Assembly: GCA_013396995.1 (NCBI GenBank)
Contig: VWZP01008566.1
Span: 434,001 to 498,000, forward strand
Length of the DNA: 64,000 nucleotides
Source: Dicaeum eximium
Taxonomy: Eukaryota; Chordata; Aves; Passeriformes; Dicaeidae
Direction of reading: 5' to 3'
In this document: positions 50,826 through 64,000 of the stretch, piece after piece
Layout: each line of letters opens with the position of its first letter
Numbering within the stretch: the stretch's first letter is position 1
Notes under the pieces: model-generated
What the model was told of the DNA's origin: nothing
The model's database searches: none
The model's input: the letters and a program-made list of their open reading frames with translations, nothing else
Program-made: the position numbers and the translations under genes

Positions 50826-53800
50826 GAACGCTGTGTCCACTAAAGTCACTGACAGGGAAGAGAAGCGAGAGGAAAAGGTTCCGGGCAATCAAGACACAGA
50901 ATTGTAAAACAGTAAAATCCAACAGGTCACACCATCAGGTTGTATCTGAAAACAGGCATGCAAAAGCAGAGCAGATAAGCAGACCTTGCTTATCTTCTGC
51001 TTATTTTTCACTTTCACCCCAGGACCACGTGCTCGGGAGGAGCACATTCAGATGTGCGATGTCCTCTTTTTCCTCAACAAGTCATCAGCACCTCGCATCA
51101 AGTCCCCGAGAAAGATGACAACAAAGCAGACAGATCACTGTACCACTGGCCTGGGAGAGCTGCCAAGCAGTCGCCTGTCCCAGCACAGCCAGCTCGCTGG
51201 CCTGCTCCCAGAACAAAGCCAGGTACACATGGAAATATCTGCAGGACAGAGTGGGAATGCTGAGCATTTTACTGTGCTGTAAACCTTGTCTTTTATAAAC
51301 ACACTCACTTACTTTGCAATGGGGAGGCAAAGGCAAAGCCTGGACACAAAAAAGTAAACTCATATGGCTGAACATCTGTAACCTGAACTTCTTTTGTTCT
51401 CCCAGACAAAAATAAAACATCTAAAACAGGTTAACCACCCAAAAGGGTTAAAGCTATGATCTTATGAATTCAACTGAATCATGAGAGGGGAAATGTAAGC
51501 AGCGAAAGGTACAGAATGTATTGAGAAACAAAAGTTTTGAAGAAAAAAAATTTTTTTGGAAATATTACAGTAAATTTGTCTGCAAAGAAATGCAATAAAA
51601 ACAAGTAAAGAAAGTCAGATCCAAAAAGAGATCATGTTAATCTGAGGGGGGAAAAATTATACAGAAGTCACTTCTGTCTAACAAAATGTTTTGTCACATA
51701 GAATCAGGCACTAAAAATTAGATAAAAATACAGGAATTCATGGCTTTGTCTCTGTGTACTCTATATAGTCACTCCTCAGGAACACAACTTAGAAATCAAT
51801 TGCTGGATTGTTCATTGTATGGTCCCCTCTGCAAGAACAAGCGTGAAAATAATATTTGGAGGATCTGGGACCAGAAATCCCACTGTACAAAAAGCAAGGT
51901 AACTCAGCGACACCCAATTAAGTGGGAGAATAGTGAATATGCATATAATGTTGCAAACACTACATTGATCTCAGTACAAAATACTCTTCCAAAGACCAGA
52001 TAAAAAAATTACAGGTCAAATTAACTCTGACATAGCAAAGGCATCCCAGGTGCCATATTTTCTATGAAAACACAAAATTACCAAGTCTGAAACCCAGAGT
52101 TATACTGGAAAAGAACTGTCTTTCCTCCTCCTCCACACAGCAATGTGTATAGAATAACTCTGACCACACCTCATATTCCTTGGTTAAAAATTGCCAAGTT
52201 TCTTCAGCCAACTGCAACCACGCTGCCCCACCAGGGCTGGCTGTGCCTTCTCCTGCCCTTGCTGTATCCAGCATTTTGGGTATTGTACCGACTGCACTGC
52301 TAATGGCACTTCCACAACTCTGATGAAGCCAGTTGAAAGCATGTCAGGTCACTTTATACAACCATGGTATCTCACAAGCTCAGCAGATTCTGTCCAACAG
52401 AGTGATTTATTCTGAAAGGCTAGATGTACAGAGGCAATTTAGAAAGGAGAAAGAGTAGTAGAAGTCGATGGAGAAAATACACACGAAGCAAGAGGATAAG
52501 CCTGTAAAAAACAGGCCCAAGAAATAAGAACATAGATGTTGAAAACAATGACAGGTATGCAAAAATAAATTTTGCTTACAAAACCTAAATGGTCAAATGC
52601 TAATCTAAGATACGTGAACATGCTTTCCACTGAATTTTGTAATAGTCCATACATATACCTGAATGTGAAACATAAAAAATGGCAAAGTTCTTTTCTGCTA
52701 CTGGATGTACTTGAACTTCAGGAATATTCCAACTTCCATTCTGGTACATTTCTGTATGGCTTGGGAAAGACCACATATAATGTTCCTGAAAGACAAATAC
52801 ATGGCTGAAGAAAGTGTAATGTCTTTCAGGATAGCTGTAAAGGTCAATGAATTGATGTTTACTTGACGCCGTGAAAACATAAAATGCTTTGCAACATCAT
52901 AGCGTTGAACATTATTACCAATTCCTGCCAATAAAGTTCCCCCAGTCCTACTCTCCTGTGCAGAATCCCTGCTCTGTAAAGACTCATTTCTGGTTTTACT
53001 TTCACAGACTGAAACCTGTCAGTGCTGTGCAAATTTTGCTAACACTACTCTCAGAGCAAACTACGTAGGTCCCAAGGCAGGTAACTCAGAATATTGTTTC
53101 CAACTTGAGAGAACAAATTGAAAGAGCAGTATTTACATTCTGTTGCCAGCTTACTCACAGACTGTCTTGTGCAAACATGACCAGACTACAACAAGGTCAT
53201 GCAGATTTAGAACCAAGGACCCAATCAAGTAACAGCTTCCCTTCATTGCTCTGACCACGCTTGCTGCAAAACCCAAGCAAAGGCTCCCAGACTATGCTAA
53301 ACCAACAATTTGCTGCCAGGAGCCCATCTGGTGAGAGAAGAGGTTAAAGCAAGAGATGGTATTTGCTTCCTAAAGTCATGAGGATGTCTTTTATGCATTT
53401 AAATTTGAAAACACATAGAAAATCCTGTCACAGATGTGGAGATGACAGCCTTATTATAAATTGCAGTACATTGTGACAAATTATTGACCTACTTCTTAAA
53501 GAAACTTCTCTCATGCAAATGATTTATCCTCATCCTTCAGCACACCCTCCCAGTATCCAACATTATAAGACACAATCAGCATCTCCAGCTTTCCCTCAAT
53601 GTCCCAATACAAATAAAAACACTTTCTTCAGATTACACTTGTAAAAGCCCAGAACATTGTTCTGGCAAACTTACTCTATTTTTGCCAGAGATGCTTTTGG
53701 TATTGTGAATTTACCTCTCCTTAAATTTAGACCTAGATCTTAAAAATATCTGTCTTAGCAGGTCTGGAGTCTGTTTTTGTGAGGCTTCACTGAGGCTATC

Positions 53801-54414
53801 AGTTCACAGTAAAAAGCAAGCAGTTTATGCACACAGGTTGGATTGGCATGACAAGGTTTTGGCAGCAGGAGGGCTACACATGTGGCTTCTATGAGAAGCT
53901 CCTGGAAGTTTCCCCTGTGCTCAATGAAGCCAGTGCCTGCCTGCTCCAAGATGGGTCTGCCACAGTTGGCCAAGGCTGAGCCAATCAGTGGAGGTGGTAG
54001 TGTCTCTGGGATAAGGTTATTAAGAGATTTGGGGTTATTTCTCATTATCCAACTCTGATTTGATAGGTAATAAATTTGGTTAATTTCCCCAAGCTGAGTC
54101 TGTTGTGCTTGTGACAGTAACTGGTGAATGATCTCTCCCTGTCCTGATCTTGACCTGTGAGACTTTTGTTTTATTTTTTCTCTCCTGTCCAGCTAAGGAG
54201 GAGGAATGATGGTGCATTGATGGACACCAGGTGTCCAGCCAGGGTCAGCCTGCTACAATACATCAGGGAAACCTCCAGAAAAATACAAAAAGGCCAACAA
54301 ACTTCTAGCCTCTCCCTAGTGACTGTGCATTTTATGAGTAGACCATAAACAGATCTAAAAAACACAGTTTAAGATACTTATTTCAACATGGTTAAACTGT
54401 TCTCCTGCTCTTCC

Positions 54415-54815
54415 TGCAGCCCATGGGAAACAGAATTCTGGCCTCCAATTGAGACAAGAAGCCAAGGGGTTGTTTAGCCTGGAGAAAAGGAGGCTCAGGG
54501 GTGATCTTACCACTCTCTACAATTATCTGAAAGGAGGTTGTACCAAGGTGGGGGTTGGCCTCTTCTCTCATGTAACAAGTGATAAAGCTAGAAGATCAGA
54601 TATTAGGAAAAATTTCTTTACTGACAAGGTTATCAAGCATTGGGATAAGCAGCCTGGGGAAGTGGTTCAGTTACCATCTCTGGAGGTATTTAAAAGACAT
54701 ATAGATGGGACACTCAGAGACGTGGTTTAACTGAGGACTTGGCAGTGTTAGGTCAATGACTGGACTCAATAGTCTTGAAGGTCTTCTACCACCTAAAAAA
54801 CTCTAGGATTCTATA
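54415..54815 (+). mobile_element. CR1 LINE 3' fragment with residual ORF2 C-terminus
   Basis: About 400 bp of CR1 3' sequence ending ctaggattctataag. The frame at 54449-54730 stays open for about 93 codons and includes LFSLEKRRLRGDL, YNYLKGGC and LPSLEVFKRHIDG, which match the C-terminal end of CR1 ORF2 (reverse transcriptase polyprotein). It is strongly 5'-truncated, so inactive. It is antisense to RGS6. Confidence 0.92.
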
Positions 54816-56880
54816 AGGGAGAACAGATTTCTCCTTTATTTGAAATGAAAACACAAAATGGAAAGGATGTGTTTATTTCACTACCACTTCATTTAAGTGT
54901 GTAAAAAAACTGATTCAGGATATGCAATCAAGTCCTAGAAGCAGAGCAGATGAACATACAGCAGGTTTACCATGGGCAACAACAAAAAGAAAAATTTTCA
55001 AGTATTTGCAGATGGTCAAGAACTAGACAGATGTTGGCAATGCCCATCTGAAGCACTGTGGGCAGAGATGGCCAGTTAGCACCTTCTGGGCCACGTGGCA
55101 CATGAATGATTCAAGTGGAATCCCACCCTGAGGAGTCCCTGCACAGGAGCTTCTAGCTCACCTGAATCTCTGGCTGCAGGAGAAAGGGTGTCTGCACTGC
55201 CAGGCTGCCACGAGGGCCAGCAATCCAGCACAGGGAAGTGAGTACCACGGAAAGCACCTCCAGCTGCTAATCACTTTTTCAACTCCTTCACTTCTGAGGC
55301 TTTTAATAGAGGGTCAGGAAGTTGGTGCCTTTGGCATGACCCTGTCTAGCCTCTCCCTAGCACCAGAGCTGCCTTGTTAGCCCAGCAAATGCTTTGACTT
55401 CTCACCACACCAAGCTGTCATGGCTGGCAACACCATCCTAGTTAAGTTCTGGTATCAGGAAAGAACATAACTACTTCTAAAAACAGACCAGTTTGATCAC
55501 TAGTGAGTCCCTCCCTGTGCAGACTGGAGCTCCAAACAAACCCACAACAGCCCCTGCCAAAGCACATGCCAATGAAAACAGCCTCATATTGATGGGGCTT
55601 GATTGCTTTCTCAGTATTAAAATAATGTAAGAAAAGTTGATCTGTAGAAAAAAAAATAATAGGGGCTTTTATCCTTTCAGCAGGATGTATAATCAGTGGC
55701 TATCAGAAATGGAGATAAGTAGGCCTCCAGCTAGCTTAGATTCAACTGATTTTTTTTTCTATTATGATCTCTTCAATTTTATCATCTGGTTATTAAATGC
55801 ACATTTTTGTCTTAAACCTATTTTGAAGCAATTATATGTTTATGCTGGTGTAGAACGCTCCCTTTATGGAACTAAATTGTTGGGTATCTGTATGCTGTAA
55901 TTTGGTATTCCAAAGTAGTAATTCTGAAAGTAAAACAAATGCACTTCCTTGCCTGTTTCTCCTTTTCTTCTCTCTAGTTGTTTGCACCCCTTTGCCTCCC
56001 TGAATACACAAAGACATGGACATTCCCCTCAGATTGAAACTGGGCCATGGCAGGCTAATAACCATTTGTGGTTTTGAGAACTACCCCAAACAGATCTGTT
56101 ACATCTCTTGATTACAAAGGACGTCAACCCCAGACAAACGACCAGCACAAGAAAAAGTTGTCCTACAGACAACCTTTCTGAATTTTTAAAAAATATACTG
56201 GACACAACTTTCAGAATTACTTTAGAGCCTTTTGTTCCATTTTCAAAACTGAAAAGCCCTCAGGAGCCTACATCTAACCAGCTTTCGACAAGATGTATTG
56301 GCATAATGTTAGAGCCATTTTTTAATGCCAGGCTTATTTCAAGGGCACTTCAAGTGTTTCACTTAGCCACACAGATATTGGAGGAGCCTGAGCTTGGTTA
56401 CAAGCATTCATCTCTTCCTTGATCTGGCATATAGGCCCAGAATAAATTCTATAATTAATCAGATTGTTATTTTTTGCCTTATAATTCAGCAGTCAAAACT
56501 TTGTAAAACAATTTAAGATTTATAGGGAAACCTGAGCATTTTTTTTCTTTAGTTACGATTTCACATGTAAAATTATACATTAAAAAAAAACCCCGAAACA
56601 TCCACAATGTGGGAACATTTTAGTTCATACACAGTAAAATAAAGAGCTATATAATTCATATCAATCTTCCAGTACTGCAGAGTTTTCTTTTAAAATAACC
56701 AATGATACATATCAAAACTATCCCTTAAGGGTTAGTGGGTAATTTCTTTCATGAAAGTACTCAGTAATGCAAATTAAAGGGACAACACATTCTGCAGGGC
56801 ACATATTTGATTAACTGTAAACCACACACTTGGTAGATTTTTTTTTTTGTATATTCCATCTATATCTATAAATCCAAAAT

Positions 56881-56932
56881 CTAAAAAAAAAACAAAACCA
56901 AAACCAAACCAACCAACAACCAAACAAAACAA
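56881..56932 (+). repeat. A/C-rich low-complexity tract
   Basis: A run of A followed by irregular aaaacc, aaacc and aacc units. It is G/T-rich in the RGS6 sense. Confidence 0.8.
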
Positions 56933-59062
56933 GTTTTGTATCAAAATGCCACCATTCATTATGATCCTAAACAAGCATAAAAGGCTAAAGCCACCCATGT
57001 GATTTAAGCACAGCTCAGAGATAAGAAAACAGGAGTGATGTCAAGTGGCAAACAAGGGTGGGTAGTAAGAGGTTGAGCATGTTCAGGTGGGATGTGATGG
57101 GATAAGGAAGGTTGATTAATTTCCCTGAACTGCAGAGAAAGATGAAACCTTCAAGCATGCTGAGACAGTAAGGGTGAGATGTCCTGGGTGCTGAAGGCAA
57201 TCAGTCCAGGAACTTTCTGCACACAGCAGCTGGTTCTCCACAGCACTAGCACTACAAAAGCATGTCCTCAGCCAGTCTCTTCAACTAACTAACTGGGATG
57301 GTTACTTGAATACAACAGAATATTTCATTTCAAAAGGATCTACAATGTTAATCTAGTCCAACTCTTAGTCTGTATTAGGAAAGGAGTAAAGAAGTGCTTT
57401 ACACATCTTCATGTTAACCAGAAAATGTTTCCAGTCAAACACCAAAATCCATGTCTGTGACAGCCCACCTTTGTGTCTGTCACACACAAGCTATAAAGTA
57501 CATTACATGCACATTTGCAGGATTTTGTCTGTCAATGTAAAACGCTGAAAGTATTTAATCATATTCCAAACTATTTCCTAAAAGGCTTTTTTTTCTTTTC
57601 TGTGAGGTGAAACCATTTGTTCCATATATCCGAAAAATGTACACACAATCAAATCAATGCAGAATGGCAAAACATCTGACTATGATCCCCACCATGTCCC
57701 TCTCAGTCCAAACAGCTGGAGACCGAGCAACATACCTCCACAATATTGCTAAACATTGCCTTTTTTGTTATATACTACCCTGGATATGCACTACAGGATC
57801 CATAGCCAGAGAGCTGCTGGTGGCCATTGGTTTGACACAAAGTGGGCATTCTTACCACCCATTAGAGCCTGCCTTTTGCAGTTCCATTCTGCCAACCTGC
57901 CCCATGCTAGCCAAGAGCATCACTTCAGAGAAATCTTCTGTACACTCACATCTCAGTAGGTGAGACTGGTCCCTTCAGCATCTGCAGGGTATGAGGAGAA
58001 AAGGCAGAAGCAGGAGAAAAGGGACACACCCGAAGAGGAGCCCTATCTTCTGTCCCTCCCAGCACCTGCAGGGAGTTTGCAAGGACACAATCTTCACCAC
58101 AAGGGTTCCAAGTGCAGCCACATGTGTACCCAGTGTAGCCTGGCTTCCCTAGAAGCCACCCTTTCAAAAAACTTGTATCCCAACACCAGCAGGGATCCTT
58201 CAGAGTCTTGCTCACAACTGTTCTGTAGAAACCCACCTCAGAACAGAGCACTCTCAGCAAATTCCCCAAACAGATACAGCGCGACCCCTCTGGATGCCAA
58301 AGGCCCTTCAGCAAGTTTTCACTCAAAATATGGCATTGCACATTATCATCACTACCACAGCCCTATCTGGCACCTCTGATTATTTACAGAGAGTAGGTTG
58401 TATATACCCCCAACACATACCATGAAATTACTATTTTCATCACCAAAAGCTTAACATACAAAGTTCAAGAATAAAAAAAGGGATAAGTTTATGTAACAAA
58501 ACAAAGTGCAGCTGCTATTCATATCACTGTTTGAGTCTGTAAAGGTTTTCATTAGGACAGTGGAATTCCACAATACTTCTCCAGAAATAAAGTTTGCTAT
58601 TCAACAGGACAAGACAGGATGAACTGTGAGTGACACAGGCAGGAACAGGCTCACAGACTCAGTCAAGCTGATCAGGTGCTGCCAAGTGACACAGCTGAAC
58701 AGCAGATGCTACCTTCCTTTAATTTAGGAAAGCCAGCAAGGTGGCTCCGTGGACCCATGCAGACATGACACAAAGCATCTGCAGGTTTTACCTCTCACTG
58801 TGGCAGCATATTAATCCACCTCTCTGAGTACCATCTGCAAAGGACACCCTCCTGTTCTGCAGGGCAAACCTACAGGTCCCCATAAACAATCACTGTTACC
58901 CAAAAATGAAAATATGCCATCGCAGATGACCGCCACAATCAAGGTGTGACAGCTTTTCAACCTCTCCCTCACACACAACCCAAGCTCCCGTTCCTGTGTG
59001 CTGTCTTGCCACACATTAGAGCATGTTGGCTTTAATCCCTGAGAAATGTGGACAATTTTTAT

Positions 59063-59375
59063 CTAATGGTTTAGGTTGGGAAGGGACCTTAAAAATCATC
59101 TAGTTCCAACCCCCCCACCATAGGCAGGGATAGTCTTCAGCAGACCAGGGTGCTCAGAGCCTCATCCAACCTATACCTGAACACCTCCAGGGATGGGGCA
59201 TCCACAGCTTCTCTGGGAAAACTGTTCCAGTCCCTCGCCACACTCACAGCAAAGGTTTTTTTCCTAATATCTAATTCAAACTTACTCTGTTTTAGTTTGA
59301 GCCATTCCCTCTTGTCCTACCACAACATGCTCTTGTAAAAAGTCCCTCTCCATCCTTCTTGTAGGCTCCTTTCAG
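59063..59375 (-). mobile_element. CR1 LINE 3' fragment
   Basis: The plus strand reads ggttgggaagggacctta, catctagttccaaccccc, ggatggggcatccacagctt and ttcctaatatctaattc, the classic reverse-complemented CR1 3' end. The copy is on the minus strand, the same sense as RGS6. Confidence 0.95.
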
Positions 59376-61437
59376 AGGTGGGCTTGAAGAAACCAAAGTG
59401 GGTGAGGCCAATGGTGGAAGGTGCCACACACATGCAAAAAGAACAGACAGGAACTAAAGGGTGAATTAGGAGGACCAGCATCAGGATTTCTTAATTTTAA
59501 AGAGAATTATTTTTAAAAATAGGATAATAAGGCACCTACTGCAATATGCAGACACAATTCTCAAATAAACTGTCCCTAAAATGGGCATCGCCTTTTCTAT
59601 GAACAGAATAGCCCAGGAATCCCAGAAAAGAGGAGTGAGTGTTGACAAAATGAGACATCTTTTTTAAAAACTTTCTTTCAACAGCATGGGCCCTAATGGA
59701 ATGAACCCTGCTTTAACAACAGTAGTATCAGAATGACAAATTTCCAGCATGTCACTGCACATGCAAAGTTTTCTCCTGGTCTGGTACTCTACACTCCAGC
59801 ATGACTTTTCCAGTGCTCTCACAATCTGCACCTAAAGTCCTGTGACTAGTTTAGCTCACATAATGTGAATCCCTGTTTCAGAAAATGCTTCAAGGCCTGA
59901 GACTATTTGAAGAAAATTCATGCAACTCATCCCCGAATCTATCCAGACTGCTAACAAATCCTTTGATTGCTGAAGAGAAGTAATGAAAAGGAATTTAATC
60001 TTGACATTTCTGGATTGACAGGCAAGGCCTGGAGGACTCAGTGGAACAGAGGACAGCTGTTTCCAGAGCTGCACCTAAACTGACAAAGCCTACACATTAT
60101 AAATGAGAGCTCAGCAGAGCTAAAGAAGCTTGTCACAGCAGAGATGGGAATCCAAATTTTAATTATTCCATTAAGGAATGCCAAGGCTGGTGTAAAATGC
60201 TGAGCTATTTCTACCTTCGTGTCCCTATGACTGGCCTCACACTACTGTGGGTGTAATTACATAAGATATACAATCCTTTAGTGGAAAGTGGAATTATTTA
60301 AGGAAAACAGCTGGCAAATTTAGAGCTAAGTAGGAGCACAGAAACGTCAATGCCAAACCAAGAGCATGTCAAACATGACCCAGATACCTAATTGGAAGTT
60401 ATGCTCAAATCTAACTTGCACAGGGCTCTGGAAGCAGGCTGACTACAGTGGAGAGGCTGCAAGAGGTACTTTCTTGATCTTTATTCCCATGATTGCATTA
60501 GATTCTGTTCTGATCTCTCCCCCCTCTTCCCCACCTTTAATGTCACAACCCTTACAAATTTGCCAGGAATGGGGAGTGTAGAGCAGTATTACAGAATAAT
60601 GATGCTGAGAGCCTCAGGAAGGCATCAAGGCTGCCAGAAGGCTTCCCCCAGCACACAGAGGTGGGAGCTCAAGGCTTCATGTCTATTCCCAGCTGACCTG
60701 CTTTGAGCCAGCACCCAGCCATGGGGATTCCTAAGCTGTGAGGGGGATGCTCGCCCTCTGTGATGCTGGATACAATAACATTTCTGCCTCAGACACCTCA
60801 GTCTACTGGGCTGAGCACAGAGATGGTGCCCAGACATGCAAACATACTACAGGAATACCCCACAGCTGGCACCAACAGATCCAAAAGAGCTCTAAAATCA
60901 ACTCTTCCTACTTAAAAAACAAAAAAAAAAACAAAACCAAATTATAATGCGCTGCCCATGTAACAATGATATAAGAGATGAACAGGAGATGCTACAGTGC
61001 AAAATTAAAAATCATATTTTAAAAGATTTAGTCTTCAGATTCTGGGTTTTGTTTGACAAAAGAAATAAGCTTGATGAATATGCCACTGTCCAGTTCATTA
61101 GCTTCAGTAATGATACCATTGTGATCAAAATTTTATCAGAAGATAGTAACTTTTATTTTCTGTGGTTACTACTGCTTCCTTAGAAAGCTCACCTGTCACC
61201 ATCTCTCTCATAAGAGAAAAAACATAGACAGATTTCAAAAAACCACTGGACATTTGGCACATCTCACTTGTTAAAAGGTGTGGTTTCCCACCAGTCTAAC
61301 CTATTCAGGAAATAGGAATGAAACTTACTGAATAGTTAGGGCAAAAGTAGAATATCATGAAAGGAAACCTCATCAGAAATTATTCACTCAGTAATTTTGA
61401 CATTCATTTTGGTATCAGCCAGCAAACAATTCTGTTT

Positions 61438-61456
61438 CCAAACAAACAAACAAATC
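61438..61456 (+). repeat. Short (CAAA)n microsatellite
   Basis: About four to five CAAA units in intronic sequence. Confidence 0.7.
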
Positions 61457-64000
61457 ACTGAGAGAAACAATCCTATCCACAATAAAATAGGTTAAAAAAA
61501 TAACAGAATTTCTATGCAATACCACACAACACCCTACAATAATTGGATGTAAAACCTTCCACTGCTAGAAACACAAGCTACTGTTCTCATCAGTCTATGC
61601 TATTTTTTGGCCTATGAGTATATTTAGCATATTACATTACCAACTTCTCAGAGATTTCCCATCAGTTTTATTACTCATACCTAGGTAAGAGTTAGTCTGC
61701 AATCCTGGCCATATTGTGGAGTTATCTACATGGACAAAATTCTTACAGTGACAGTGACCTTGCAATAGAGCTGAATCCTGAGACTCTTCTGGGAAAGCAC
61801 CTGGCCACCAAACAGAACGAAGACCTAATTGCTTAGTTTTATTGCTCTGCAGGACCAAAATACAATTTTCTTCTCTGCATGTGGTAGTGAATCATACATC
61901 AAAAATATCCAAGCTCATCAGTTCACACCACACTCAAAACAAATCCATGGGAAACCAGCATGCTGTTTTGAGAAATTTATCCACACAGGGAAAAAAAAAA
62001 GCCAAAGAAAACATGCAGATGTATATATTTATAGCAATGGATATGCATGGAAAGCCTGAAAGCTTTTTGTTGTCCTCTGCCTTTTCTTATAGAAGGTTCT
62101 AAAGCCAAATCTGTGGTGCTTTCAGGTGCAAATACATAAGAAACCAAAGAGCTGTTTACTTCTGCTGGAACAGGCAGAGTAAAACAAGGTATTCCTCAAC
62201 CATTCAGGGTATTCACACAAACCAGGCCCTACAGTTTGTCCACTCTAGAACTATGCCAACCCCCTTCACCTACAGCCTCTTGTGGGCATGTATTCTCACT
62301 GCCCAGCACAGCTTTTGGCAACAGTGATTTCTGACTATTTATGGTAGTAAAAATAAACTGGTGGTCTGTGTAATTCTTTGTACTATTTAAAGCAAAAAAG
62401 CAAAGCCAACCTTTCCTTTTCACCTCACCCCCAAGAGTTACATTAATAGTAACTTCTATGTTGTAACTGAGATATATCAAACATACAATACTCGCCTATC
62501 AAACCATGTAAAAATTATTTATGAGCCTGGATTTACAGTTATTGAATACCTACATTTCTTTAAAACAACACACTGATTAAAGACAGGAAATTTAAATCCT
62601 AGAATAAACTCTTGGGTTTTTGCAAAATAATTTTTAATTAAAATGCAAGTTAGAATCTGGCCAATAAATAATACCTTAAAAATTATGTTGACTTAAAAAA
62701 GCCAAAGAATTCTAGATAACAATGAAGAGAATCTACACATAGAATAAAGAGGCAGATGTATTCACCCAATAATATGAGTTGGTTATTTTTCTAATTGTTG
62801 GAATGGCATGGAATTAAAGCAACAGAGTCAAAGTAATGGCTATCAATTTACACTCAAGGATTTGTGCCTTCTCATTGCTATTGATTATCATTGTGCTGTC
62901 ATATATTGTTGCTTTTGCACTACCTCAAAGTAAAACTGCCTTGTCAAAGGGTCAGATGCCCACATGCTCCTCAGGGGGTTGTGGCTCCTTGGGCAAAGCA
63001 GGAGCAAAGCTGCTCCACTGTGAATCTGATGCTTTGCAGCCCACAGGAATGCTGGGGGAAGGGCAGAAACAAAGCAAGAGGTGTGAAGAAACAAAACTGT
63101 GTTGGTAGATCCTTCACCTCACATCTCCCAAGTTGCTATGAAGTGAAGACAGGAGAGGGGAAGTATTGCAGCTTGAGTGCAGCCTGCTCAACACTCCCAT
63201 CCAAAAAACAAAGCTACACAGTTCTTAAAATTAATCTCTGCTCTTTTCCTGTGTCATTCAGATCTGGAAACAACCTTCCATAATAAAGCTGTGCTTTTGA
63301 AGATGATATGAATGCAGAAAAGCATTAATCATTCATCTCTATGTATTTCTACAGGCATGGAAATATTGTTTTTAATGCTTTTAATGCTTTATTCATTAGC
63401 CACAATATTCCATCAGCTAAATTCTGTATTTCACAATAAAACTGCAGTCAGCAACAAGATGCTTCTTAATATCTAATATTTTTTTTTATTGTAGCTGAAT
63501 TACCAATTCATCTAAACACTGGAATTCAACAGGTAATTTGTCATGCAATCTGTCTCTATTCCAGCTTTTAGTCTCAACTGAAAGACTGAACCGTCCTTCA
63601 GCAAAAAGCAAATTTTGTTAGAGAAAAAATACTAGGCAATTTTTAATAAATCTGCTTTGTTCCAGGCTCATAGCTCTCATTTGTGCTTTCCACTCCAGCA
63701 ATTTCTATAATCTATTCATAAATAAGAAAAATAGTAATGTTGTGTTCTAATTTCTGCCCATACGACTGGAAGGTTGTCTTGGATTTACTTTCCCTTCCAA
63801 CATCAACTCTGATGTCCAGAAAAAGCAGACAAGTCACTGCAGAAAGGTAAAGCTGGATCATTTGGTGATTTGGGTGATTTTTCATTGTAGTTTCCTTGGC
63901 CACAGGAATATTCCTACAGCATAATTATTTAAGTTTCTGATTTATCATAGCTTCACTTGACAGATGCAGAGGTTCAAATACAGCAAGGACAAGCACGACC

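Larger units (their letters stand above)
39590..64000 (-). other. RGS6: Long RGS6 intron upstream of the DEP exon (continues outside window)
   Basis: More than 24 kb with no recognised RGS6 coding exon. I looked on the minus strand for the expected preceding exon (the VPIRTVKSFLSKIP word) and did not find it, so the intron should continue past 64000. It contains CR1 fragments at 40.6, 54.4 and 59.1 kb, a 29-bp duplication at 45.5 kb, an isolated N at 48951, a 38-N gap at 49.73 kb, a CpG island at 49.85-50.7 kb, and simple repeats at 50.8, 56.9 and 61.4 kb. Non-coding first exons could exist here without my being able to see them. Confidence 0.75.

Noticed and set aside
49803..50888. Open frames of 200-290 codons on both strands in the CpG island
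   Set aside because: GC-rich DNA with few stop codons and a 27-bp repeat that keeps frames open. The peptides are Pro/Gly/Arg/Ala-rich low complexity with no recognisable domain.
50985..51070. Plus-strand acceptor-like stretch (ttttcactttcaccccag then gaccacgtgc) next to the CpG island
   Set aside because: It could belong to an antisense transcript from the island, but I see no paired donor or conserved product, so it was not called.
1..64000. CRISPR arrays, operons, phage or bacterial defence genes, tRNA or rRNA genes
   Set aside because: None seen. The window is intron-rich vertebrate DNA with a single protein-coding gene, and no repeat-spacer arrays or conserved RNA gene signatures were recognised.

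Overview
This is vertebrate, almost certainly avian, nuclear DNA. The evidence is multi-exon gene structure with canonical GT-AG introns, several CR1 LINE fragments of the bird/reptile type, AT-rich introns and two local CpG-rich islands beside assembly gaps. No bacterial, phage, CRISPR or operon-like structure is present. I cannot name the species.

The window holds the middle of one gene, RGS6 (regulator of G-protein signalling 6, R7 family), on the minus strand. I located twelve coding exons by translating the reverse strand, setting GT-AG borders and checking that reading phase carries over at every junction. They run from 39589 (5') down to 8269 (3'), total 1,094 coding bases, and correspond to about residues 62-426 of the roughly 472-residue protein (human numbering, from memory). 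In order they encode the second half of the DEP domain (39.5 and 38.1 kb), the DEP-helical-extension and linker (35.7, 33.2, 30.2, 27.5, 26.9 kb), the G-gamma-like (GGL) domain that binds G-beta-5 (25.4, 24.3, 19.7 kb), and most of the RGS domain that accelerates GTP hydrolysis by G-alpha-i/o (16.3 and 8.3 kb). I did not find the N-terminal exons (first ~61 residues). They should lie beyond 64000. I also did not find the exon(s) for the last ~46 residues, which should lie before position 1.

Layout: 1-8268 is the start of the last large intron. 8269-39589 is the exon-containing part of the gene. 39590-64000 is one long upstream intron. Within the introns I see about seven CR1 fragments (4.1, 22.8, 26.2, 40.6, 54.4 and 59.1 kb, plus a doubtful one at 13.6 kb), simple repeats, a GC-rich minisatellite beside a 321-N gap (12.2-12.8 kb) and a CpG island with a 27-bp tandem repeat (49.85-50.7 kb).

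I found no previously undescribed system. The observations most worth checking concern regulation of RGS6. The 111-bp exon at 19711-19821 can be skipped without shifting frame, which would remove the C-terminal half of the GGL domain. It has a weak-looking donor and is preceded in the RNA by a long U-rich tract and a CA-rich tract. The intronic CpG island at about 50 kb could be an internal promoter for short, DEP-incomplete transcripts.
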